Part shown: positions 1 through 5,268 of the stretch, one piece after another
Position numbering within the stretch: position 1 is the first letter of the stretch
Layout of the letters: the number at the start of each line of letters is the position of its first letter
From: Candidatus Bathyarchaeota archaeon
Lineage (GTDB): Archaea; Thermoproteota; Bathyarchaeia; TCS64
DNA length: 8,626 nt
Direction of reading: 5' to 3'
Assembly: GCA_030669135.1 (NCBI GenBank)
Contig: DAOVEE010000072.1
Coordinates: forward strand, 1 to 8,626
The notes under the pieces: generated by a model
What the model was told of the DNA's origin: nothing
The model's input: only the letters and a program-made list of their open reading frames with translations
Database searches by the model: none
Translations under genes and position numbers: made by a program

Positions 1-16
1 GTCGGGTCCGCACCTC

Positions 17-697
17 GTGTTTCTGATGCTCTACTCCAGAGGCTTGATCCCTCTCTCTGTCCTCATCGTGAGCACCCTTTCACAGGACGGCCACGGGTTA
101 CTCCCCCTGCTCTCACTCCATAAAAGACACGGCGTATGTACAGCTATTCACCACCGGTTTCTCCTTGGTTGTGGGTGTCCTGCTCTATTTTCTCGGTTTC
201 TAGGTTACTATGAACCCTCCCTAGTCTACATAATCACCTCCATCTCCGTGCCCATGCCGTCGCCCCTCGGCGTCTGGCATATGGGCAACCTCGTCAGCTT
301 CCTAGCCGCCATCCTATGCGGCCCCAACATAGGAGCCTTCGTCTGCGGCGTCGGCGCCGGCCTCTTCGACCTCTGGAACCCTCTCTGGGGAAGCAGGTTC
401 ATCATCTACTTCCCCGGAACCATACTGATCAGGGGCAGCATGGGCTACCTCATAGGCAGGATAGCCTACGGCCGGACGGACTACGTCAAGTACTCGGTGG
501 CCGCCGTGCTCTTCGGCCACGTCTGGAAGAACGTAGGCTACTTCGTATACGACTACATGCTCTACGGCGCCGCCGCGTTCCTGGACCTCACCACCCTCTC
601 CGCCAAGAGCGTCTTCGAGGTCATCCTCACCCTAGTCATCCTCGCCGCGGTAAGGAAAAAAATGGGTGTCACCTATCTCATAGAGGAACATCGATGA
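17..697 (+). CDS. ECF-type vitamin transporter S component; N-terminus uncertain
   Basis: Membrane substrate-binding (S) subunit of an energy-coupling factor transporter, which would capture a vitamin-like substrate and pair with EcfT/EcfA subunits encoded elsewhere. The supported part runs from about residue 69 (LVYIITS) to the end at 226. It shows the S-component pattern PMPSPLGVWHMGNLVSF, then a Gly/Ala-rich helix ending GLFDLWNPLWGSRF (about 113-128), RGSMGYLIGRI (139-149) and a last helix at about 200-212. This resembles the riboflavin-type S family (PF07155); the substrate cannot be read from sequence. The GTG at 17 is only the longest open start. Codons 1-65 have poor codon bias and no membrane homology that I recognise. 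ATG 254 (residue 80) would cut into the first helix. The true start may lie near 210 if a base is missing (see findings). The stop overlaps the next start as ATGA, so the two genes are coupled. Confidence 0.72.
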   Translation: MFLMLYSRGLIPLSVLIVSTLSQDGHGLLPLLSLHKRHGVCTAIHHRFLLGCGCPALFSRFLGYYEPSLVYIITSISVPMPSPLGVWHMGNLVSFLAAILCGPNIGAFVCGVGAGLFDLWNPLWGSRFIIYFPGTILIRGSMGYLIGRIAYGRTDYVKYSVAAVLFGHVWKNVGYFVYDYMLYGAAAFLDLTTLSAKSVFEVILTLVILAAVRKKMGVTYLIEEHR

Positions 698-1407
698 AGG
701 TAATAGACGCGCATACCCACCTAGGCGACTTCCCCGTCTTCGGGGCGTCCATAGACCTAGAGGGGCTCCTCGGCCTCATGAACCGGTACAGCATAGAGAA
801 GGCCGTCGTGTCCGCCCTCCCCAACACCCTGACCCGTGAAGCCATAGAGAAACATCCGAACAAGTTCGCCGGGCTCGTGCGGGTGAACCCCCATGAAGCC
901 GACGCGGCCGCCCAGGCAGAGGAGGCCATCACTAAGTGGGGCTTCAAGGGAGTCAAGCTCAACCCCCTGTTCAACAACTTCCTGCCCGACAGCCTCGTGG
1001 TCGACCCCGTCATGGAGGTGGCCGCCAGGCACAGGGTCCCCGTGCTGATACACAGCGGCCACCCGCCGTGGAGCCTCCCGTGGAGCTTCGAGCGCCTCGC
1101 AGACCGTCACCCAGACGTCACCATCGTGATGGCCCACATGGGCCACGGCCACATAGTCTACATAAACGGCGCCCTGGACGTCGCGGAGGACCACCCGAAC
1201 ATCGCGGTGGACACCGCCGGGATGACCATGCACACAAAGATCAGGGAGGCCGTGGAGCGCCTCGGCGAGCACCGCGTCATGTACGGCAGCGACACGCCCC
1301 TGGGGCACCCCGCCTGGGAGATACCCAAGGTCCAGGTCTCGGGCCTAGACGAGAAGCAGCTACACAAGGTGCTCTACGAGAACGCCAAGACCATATACAA
1401 CATGTGA
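694..1407 (+). CDS. Amidohydrolase-2 family metal-dependent hydrolase
   Basis: A 237-residue TIM-barrel hydrolase or decarboxylase of the amidohydrolase 2 family (PF04909; relatives act on carboxylated or ring substrates). Visible metal and catalytic signature: HTH at residues 7-9 in DAHTHLG, GVKLNP with Lys88, IHSG with His120, MAHMGHG with His148, and YGSD with Asp200, in the usual order. Length is somewhat short but complete for compact archaeal members, ending with the typical helix ENAKTIYNM. The ATG start overlaps the ECF gene stop (ATGA), and GAGG at 683-686 is 7 nt upstream as a ribosome binding site, so the start is well supported. Translational coupling to a transporter S component suggests the hydrolase may process or salvage the imported compound, but that is inference. 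Cytosolic; no signal peptide. The exact substrate is unknown. Confidence 0.88.
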   Translation: MKVIDAHTHLGDFPVFGASIDLEGLLGLMNRYSIEKAVVSALPNTLTREAIEKHPNKFAGLVRVNPHEADAAAQAEEAITKWGFKGVKLNPLFNNFLPDSLVVDPVMEVAARHRVPVLIHSGHPPWSLPWSFERLADRHPDVTIVMAHMGHGHIVYINGALDVAEDHPNIAVDTAGMTMHTKIREAVERLGEHRVMYGSDTPLGHPAWEIPKVQVSGLDEKQLHKVLYENAKTIYNM

Positions 1408-1512
1408 GAAACCATCCCACCCAGAAAAGGAGACCTTGAGCCAGCCAACACGAAAGAAGAGTAAGTGGCCAGGATTTCGAGTCTAGGAGAAGAATACGGG
1501 AGCCTCGTTAAT

Positions 1513-1536
1513 ATCAGATCAACATCAGGATCTGAT
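1513..1536. repeat. Perfect 8-bp inverted repeat, possible operator
   Basis: ATCAGATC (1513-1520) and GATCTGAT (1529-1536) are exact reverse complements separated by 8 nt. The left arm overlaps a TATA-like TTAATAT at 1508-1514, so a protein bound here could block transcription of the downstream PHP gene. There is no T-run after it, which argues against a terminator for the amidohydrolase gene. The regulatory role is inferred. Confidence 0.45.
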
Positions 1537-1550
1537 CATAACCAGTAACG

Positions 1551-1563
1551 AGACCAAGGGTCT
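1551..1563 (+). repeat. Small inverted repeat AGACC-AAG-GGTCT
   Basis: Perfect 5-bp stem with a 3-nt loop, 15 nt after the larger inverted repeat and 44 nt before the PHP start. It could form a small hairpin in the 5' leader if transcription starts near 1537. Short enough that chance is possible. Confidence 0.3.
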
Positions 1564-1607
1564 GAGAAACCTGATATCCCCGTCGCCACAGTCTATATGG
1601 ATTCACG

Positions 1608-2525
1608 TTGAAGCGAAACTTCGTCAACCCGTTCAAGGCGCGGGGTAAATGGTATAAGGGCAACGTCCACGCCCACACCACCGTGTCCGACGGCACGAGA
1701 ACCCCGGAGACCCTCGTCGACATATACAGGGAGGCTGGGTACGACTTCCTCTCCATAACGGACCACAGCATAGTAGCCGACACAACCGGTCTGGGGGGCA
1801 GCGGCTTCCTCCTCATACCCGGCGAGGAGATCTGTATAGGCAGGTCCCACGCGGGCACCCTGTACCACATCGTCGCGCTGGGCGTAGAGGAGACGCTGCC
1901 GTTCACCGACTTCGACAGGGAGCTTGACCCCCAGCTGGTGGTCGACCACATCAACGAGGTGGGCGGCATCCCTATCCTCGCCCACCCCTACTGGTCCGGC
2001 CTCAGCCACCGCGACATGATAGCCCTGGAGAGGTACCACGGCGTCGAGATCTACAACACAAGCTGCGACTACGAGCGGAACACAGGCCTCAGCGCAGCCC
2101 ACATCGACGGCATAATAGTGGCGGGCAGACGGCCGTGGATATACGCGGTCGATGACCACCACGGCGCTGACAGGCCCAACCTGCCTCTGGACGCCTGCGG
2201 CGCATGGATCAATGTAAAGGCGCCTTCACTTGACGTCAAGTCCATCATGGAGAGCATGCGGGGCGGCCTCTTCTACAGCAGCACGGGGCCCGAGATCAAG
2301 AGCATAGGGATCGACGGCGACGGAGTCATCAGCGTCGAGTGCAGCCCCGTGAAGACCATCTCCTTCGTCTCCACCCCGTCGCTGGGAATGAAGTTCTACG
2401 CCGAGGACACGCCGCTCACACACGCATCCTACCCGGGGAGGCCTGGAGAGACCTACGTCAGGGTGGAGGTCACCGACATCATGGGAAGGACCGCGTGGTC
2501 CAACCCCATATACAACGAGACCTGA
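1608..2525 (+). CDS. PHP-domain metal-dependent phosphoesterase
   Basis: A 305-residue protein of the polymerase and histidinol phosphatase (PHP) superfamily, a metal-dependent (usually trinuclear) phosphoesterase fold. Ligand motifs appear in order: HAHTTVSDG (His21, His23, Asp28), ITDH (His53), PGEE (Glu73/74), His87 in LYHI, AHPYW (His126), EIYN (147-150) and DDHH (182-185). The C-terminal ~85 residues form a beta-rich tail (SVECSPVKTISFVS onward) often seen on archaeal and bacterial PHP proteins of this type. The start is TTG 1608: no in-frame ATG or GTG lies upstream nearby, and the reading NPF...WYKGNVHAHT matches the usual N-terminus of the family. No Shine-Dalgarno sequence is seen. 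Possible substrates are phosphorylated sugars, nucleotides or oligonucleotides. It ends 44 bp before the stop of the convergent serine hydrolase gene. Confidence 0.86.
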   Translation: MKRNFVNPFKARGKWYKGNVHAHTTVSDGTRTPETLVDIYREAGYDFLSITDHSIVADTTGLGGSGFLLIPGEEICIGRSHAGTLYHIVALGVEETLPFTDFDRELDPQLVVDHINEVGGIPILAHPYWSGLSHRDMIALERYHGVEIYNTSCDYERNTGLSAAHIDGIIVAGRRPWIYAVDDHHGADRPNLPLDACGAWINVKAPSLDVKSIMESMRGGLFYSSTGPEIKSIGIDGDGVISVECSPVKTISFVSTPSLGMKFYAEDTPLTHASYPGRPGETYVRVEVTDIMGRTAWSNPIYNET

Positions 2526-2569
2526 GACACGGCGGCGAGTGAATCACAGGATGGGCAGGCGCGCGAGGG

Positions 2570-3454
2570 TCAACCAGCGAAGTACTCGTATACCGCCCTG
2601 CTGACCTGGGCGATGGTCTCCTCAGCCTCGTAGACGTCCTCGGCGCCCATGGTGAAGCAGCTGATCACGTAGCGTTCACCCGTCTCCTTCACCGTGACGA
2701 CGGCGACGTCGTTCCTTATCCCGGGCAGAGACCCCGTCTTCCTCTGAAGCAACAGCTTCTTCGCGGGCAGGTACTTGGGTATCCTGTACTGCCCCGTCTG
2801 GCACTTGCCCATTATGGTCAGTATCTCGTCGCAGCTCTCCCTGCCCGCCGCCTCGCCGTCCACTAGCATCTCCAGGAGCCTGTTCATCTCGTTGGGGGTG
2901 GTGACATCGTTGTCCTCGACGCCGAGGCTCCAGCTGCCGCCGTAGTCCCTCGCCTCGGACACCTCCCGGAAGAGCCCGATGGTCATCTTCTCCAGGGGCA
3001 GGTCGTTGACGCCGACCAGGTCGAAGAGTATCTCCCTGCAGTACCTGATGACACGCGTCCTGTGGAGGCCCAGCTCGTCGAGCGTGGCGTTGACGTTGTC
3101 GAAGCCCACCCTGCCGGCGACGAGGTCGGTGGCTGTGTTGTCGCTCACCATCATCATGAGGCTCAGCAGGTCCCTGAGGCTGACGCTCAGGCCCTCGGAC
3201 AGCTCCTTGAGTACGCCGGACCCGGGCACCTTGTCCCGCTCCGTGAGGAACACCTGCTGGTCGGGGCTCAGGGCGCACCGCTCCGCCTGCCTGTAGAACT
3301 CGACCAGCACGGGGACCTTGAAGACGCTGGCCGTCGGGAACAGCCTGTCGCCGTTCAGGTTAGCCGACTCGCCGGTGCCGAGATGCTTGACCGAAACCCC
3401 CAGGACCCCCTTGAACCCATCGGCGGGCCCCTTCAACACGTCATCTAGAGTCAT
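2570..3454 (-). CDS. Class A beta-lactamase-fold serine hydrolase
   Basis: A 294-residue penicillin-recognising serine hydrolase (PF13354 type). From ATG 3454, the motifs are Ser43-x-x-Lys46 in TASVFKVPV, Ser104-Asp105-Asn106 in VSDNTATD, DVTTPNEMNRLLE (183-195) after the omega-loop region, and Lys239-Thr240-Gly241 in QRKTGSLPGIRNDVA. The canonical omega-loop EPELN, with the deacylating Glu166 of true lactamases, is not visible, so a peptidase or esterase role is more likely than antibiotic resistance. No signal peptide is seen, so it is probably cytosolic. I chose ATG 3454 because it gives the usual ~40 residues before SxxK and a T-tract lies about 27 bp upstream, as for a leaderless archaeal transcript. 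A TTG at 3481 would add nine residues (MAVEDPDIH). It is convergent with the PHP gene and divergent from the small Cys protein. Confidence 0.85.
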   Translation of the reverse strand: MTLDDVLKGPADGFKGVLGVSVKHLGTGESANLNGDRLFPTASVFKVPVLVEFYRQAERCALSPDQQVFLTERDKVPGSGVLKELSEGLSVSLRDLLSLMMMVSDNTATDLVAGRVGFDNVNATLDELGLHRTRVIRYCREILFDLVGVNDLPLEKMTIGLFREVSEARDYGGSWSLGVEDNDVTTPNEMNRLLEMLVDGEAAGRESCDEILTIMGKCQTGQYRIPKYLPAKKLLLQRKTGSLPGIRNDVAVVTVKETGERYVISCFTMGAEDVYEAEETIAQVSRAVYEYFAG

Positions 3455-3479
3455 GTGTATATCTGGGTCTTCTACAGCC

Positions 3480-3501
3480 AAAAAACCTTGGCAGGGTTTT
3501 T
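3480..3501. promoter_or_regulatory. Divergent promoter palindrome with two T-tracts
   Basis: AAAAACC (3481-3487) and GGTTTTT (3495-3501) form an exact inverted repeat around a 7-nt centre in the gap between two divergent genes. On the minus strand the T-tract is about 27-31 nt upstream of ATG 3454. On the plus strand the other T-tract is about 27-31 nt upstream of ATG 3528. That is the expected TATA distance for leaderless archaeal transcripts in both directions. The tracts are not perfect TATA boxes, so the call is tentative. Confidence 0.45.
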
Positions 3502-3527
3502 CAAGCTAGACGGCTCATACATGGTCG

Positions 3528-3794
3528 ATGGCTATGTCTGAGGAACCCGTGTACGAGGCGGAGGTTGTGAGCATACTGAAGAGCTGCAGCGCAGGCCACG
3601 AGGTGGGCGACAAGTTCCTGATAAACACCCATAAGACGGGCGGCATCTGCGGGTACTGCTACCACGACCTTTTCCCCACGTTGATTAACATGTGCTACGG
3701 CGGCCAGATACCGTGGATGGACAACCAGGAGTTCAAGTACGAGTGCCCAGACCGGTACAACCTGGTCACGTTCAAGGTCACCAAGAAGAAGTGA
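3528..3794 (+). CDS. TIGR04076 family small Cys-rich protein
   Basis: An 88-residue protein matching the TIGR04076 family of ~80-100-residue proteins of unknown function, common in anaerobic bacteria and archaea. Visible hallmarks: EVVSILKSCSAGHEVGD (Cys20, family pattern CxAGHkvGD), GGICGYCYHDLFP (Cys41, Cys44, with the aromatic-His after), MCYGGQIPW (Cys56) and YECPD (Cys73). Five cysteines in a small cytosolic protein suggest metal or Fe-S binding or redox chemistry, but the function is not established. The first ATG, 3528, is taken as start; ATG 3534, two codons later, is equally possible. No Shine-Dalgarno sequence; the T-tract at 3497-3501 sits at TATA distance, suggesting a leaderless message. 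T-rich terminators follow the stop. Confidence 0.85.
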   Translation: MAMSEEPVYEAEVVSILKSCSAGHEVGDKFLINTHKTGGICGYCYHDLFPTLINMCYGGQIPWMDNQEFKYECPDRYNLVTFKVTKKK

Positions 3795-3797
3795 CCC

Positions 3798-3831
3798 TTT
3801 TTCCCTTTTGCATCCACGGTTCCTCTTTTTT
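3798..3831 (+). terminator. Archaeal T-rich terminator
   Basis: Three T-tracts follow the TIGR04076 stop: TTTTT at 3798-3802, TTTT at 3806-3809 and TTTTTT at 3826-3831. Archaeal RNA polymerase terminates on such U-runs without a required hairpin. The position just after a stop and before a new promoter supports this. Confidence 0.6.
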
Positions 3832-3863
3832 GTTGGGTTGGTTGACACCGTCCATCAGTTTTC

Positions 3864-3881
3864 GCTACAGGCGTCTGTAGC
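3864..3881. repeat. Perfect 7-bp palindrome upstream of MFS promoter
   Basis: GCTACAG (3864-3870) and CTGTAGC (3875-3881) are exact reverse complements around GCGT. The site ends 6 bp before the BRE-like ACAAAG and 12 bp before the TATA box of the MFS-AOR operon, the position of an archaeal activator or repressor operator. The function is inferred; the symmetry and location are directly seen. Confidence 0.5.
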
Positions 3882-3887
3882 ATTACA

Positions 3888-3901
3888 ACAAAGTTTATTA
3901 A
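3888..3901 (+). promoter_or_regulatory. BRE/TATA promoter of the MFS-AOR operon
   Basis: ACAAAG (BRE-like, 3888-3893) directly followed by TTTATTAA (3894-3901) fits the archaeal BRE/TATA consensus well. Transcription would start about 25 bp downstream, near 3923. That leaves a leader of roughly 18 nt that carries the GGTGA ribosome binding site before ATG 3942. Confidence 0.7.
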
Positions 3902-3941
3902 CAGTGACGTATTCCCCTCATAAAATTCTTGGGTGAGGTTT

Positions 3942-5267
3942 ATGGGGGTGCCGCAGCAGGAAAACCGAGGCATGTTCTGGTTCGTCCAGGGAAACGTCAA
4001 GATACTGATGATCTGCAGGGTGCTCTGGTCCGCAAGCACAAGCATCGTCTACCCATTCTTCAGCCTATACATACTGGCGCTGGGAGGAACCGCCACAGAG
4101 GTAGGACTAATCAACGCCTTAGGCATCATAGCCGGCATGATCCTCTACCCCGTCGGCGGCTACATCGCGGACAAGGCGGGGCGCGTCAAGCTCATCGCGT
4201 ACAGCACCTTCCTCTACACCTTCGCCCACCTCTTCTTCGTCGTCGCCAACGACTGGAGGATGATAGCGCTGGGGCAGTTCATGAGCCAGCTGCTGCTCTT
4301 CTACATGCCCGCCATGAACGCCCTGGAGGCTGACAGCCTGCCCCCCGGGGTACGGGGCAGGGGCTTCGCCATGATGATGGCCGTCCCAGGGGCCGTCAGG
4401 GTCGTGGCGCCGGTCGTGGGTGGCTACGTCATAGAGTGGTTCCAGACCAGCAGCGGCTTGACGAGCGACCAGGCCATCGTGAAGGCCGTCAGGATATGCT
4501 GGACCGTGGCCTTCGTCACGGGGCTGTTCGTTGCTTGGCTCAGGCTCCGCTACCTGAAGGAGACGGTCTCAGAGGACGAAGGTGGGGAGAGGTTCAGCTT
4601 CAGGCATATTCCAAAGATGATCGTCCCGGCGTACAGGAGCATCATGGATAGCATAAAGTGGATGACGCCGAGCCTCAGGGTCATCGTGGCCATTGAGATG
4701 TTCGCCAGCTTCTTCATCGCCATGAGCGCCCCCTTCTACGTGGTCTACGCCAGGCAGGTCATAGGGCTCGTGGAGAGCCAGTGGGGGCTCATCATGTTCA
4801 TCAGCGGCCTCGTGGGCATCTTGGCGGCGTTCCCCCTCGGCTCCGCCACGGACAGGGTGGGTCCGAGGAAGATGATCCTCGTCGGTATCTTCGCGGCCCC
4901 GATAATCGTTTTCGGCTACCAGTACGCCGGCGGCTTCATTGGCGTCGCCGCGATCCTGGTTGGTCTCAGCCTCTGCAACAGCATTATGATGCCGGCGTTC
5001 AGCACCATAATAGCCAACATCATACCGAGGAGCCGGAGGGGTCGCCTCTACAGCCTCATCGGCGAGCGCGGCATAACGGTCAGCTTCGGCAACTTCTGGG
5101 GCGGAGGCTTCCTGCTGTTCCCGCCGGCGGCCGTCGGCGCCTACGTGGGCGGCTGGGTGTACAAGATGGACCCCAACCTGCCGTGGATCATCACGGGAGC
5201 CGCGCTGCTGGTCTGCGCCGCGCTGGTCTACCTGTTCGTCCACGAGCCTGAGGAGGCTCAGGTCTAG
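3942..5267 (+). CDS. Major facilitator superfamily transporter
   Basis: A 441-residue integral membrane carrier with about 12 predicted helices, the normal MFS size. The TM2-TM3 loop carries motif A, GGYIADKAGRVKLI (72-85). A second copy in the C-terminal half reads GSATDRVGPRKM (300-311), showing the two-fold repeat. A charged central loop (KETVSEDEGGERFSFRH, about 206-222) links the halves. It resembles drug/sugar-type MFS permeases; substrate and direction are not readable. ATG 3942 is preferred because GGTGA at 3932-3936 lies 5 nt upstream, matching the archaeal 16S tail. A GTG at 3933, three codons upstream, would overlap that site. The stop is 1 bp before the TTG of the AOR gene, so the two are almost certainly one transcript, and the permease may move a substrate or product of the oxidoreductase. 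Confidence 0.88.
   Translation: MGVPQQENRGMFWFVQGNVKILMICRVLWSASTSIVYPFFSLYILALGGTATEVGLINALGIIAGMILYPVGGYIADKAGRVKLIAYSTFLYTFAHLFFVVANDWRMIALGQFMSQLLLFYMPAMNALEADSLPPGVRGRGFAMMMAVPGAVRVVAPVVGGYVIEWFQTSSGLTSDQAIVKAVRICWTVAFVTGLFVAWLRLRYLKETVSEDEGGERFSFRHIPKMIVPAYRSIMDSIKWMTPSLRVIVAIEMFASFFIAMSAPFYVVYARQVIGLVESQWGLIMFISGLVGILAAFPLGSATDRVGPRKMILVGIFAAPIIVFGYQYAGGFIGVAAILVGLSLCNSIMMPAFSTIIANIIPRSRRGRLYSLIGERGITVSFGNFWGGGFLLFPPAAVGAYVGGWVYKMDPNLPWIITGAALLVCAALVYLFVHEPEEAQV
5247..5262 (+). promoter_or_regulatory. Hairpin presenting the Shine-Dalgarno of the AOR gene
   Basis: CCTGAG (5247-5252) pairs with CTCAGG (5257-5262) around the loop GAGG. The only Shine-Dalgarno-like sequence for the downstream TTG 5269 (GGAGG, 5252-5256) spans the loop. 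In RNA this would expose or sequester the binding site at the end of the MFS gene. It lies within coding sequence, so chance is possible. Confidence 0.35.
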
Positions 5268-5268
5268 C

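Larger units (their letters stand above)
1408..1607. other. Non-coding stretch with hairpins and ATCAG repeats
   Basis: About 200 bp with no credible gene. It is visibly less GC-rich than its surroundings. It contains a TATA-like TTAATAT at 1508-1514, an 8-bp stem inverted repeat at 1513-1536, a 5-bp stem at 1551-1563, and four copies of ATCAG or its complement CTGAT (1513, 1524, 1532, 1571). ATG 1597 opens only a four-residue peptide. The stretch probably holds the promoter and leader of the PHP gene. Confidence 0.6.

Noticed and set aside
123..203. Hydrophobic peptide in a third frame (KDTAYVQLFTTGFSLVVGVLLYFLGF-type stretch)
   Set aside because: It looks like a membrane helix, but has no start codon upstream before a stop at 69-71 and ends at 203. 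I cannot connect it to a gene; at most it hints at decayed coding sequence or a frameshift.
316..690. Arg/Pro-rich extension of the amidohydrolase frame upstream of ATG 694
   Set aside because: It is a shadow of the ECF S component in another frame, with composition typical of GC-rich antiframe reading; the amidohydrolase starts at 694.
757..1308. Long open frame on the minus strand over the amidohydrolase
   Set aside because: Mirror of the coding bias of the real gene; no recognisable domain, low-complexity His/Val/Gly-rich product.
1593..2162. Long open frame on the minus strand over the PHP gene
   Set aside because: Shadow frame opposite clear PHP metal-binding motifs.
3455..3481. TTG 3481 as the start of the serine hydrolase
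   Set aside because: It lies inside the promoter palindrome and adds nine residues not typical of the family; ATG 3454 fits better, though TTG cannot be excluded because TTG starts occur elsewhere in this window.
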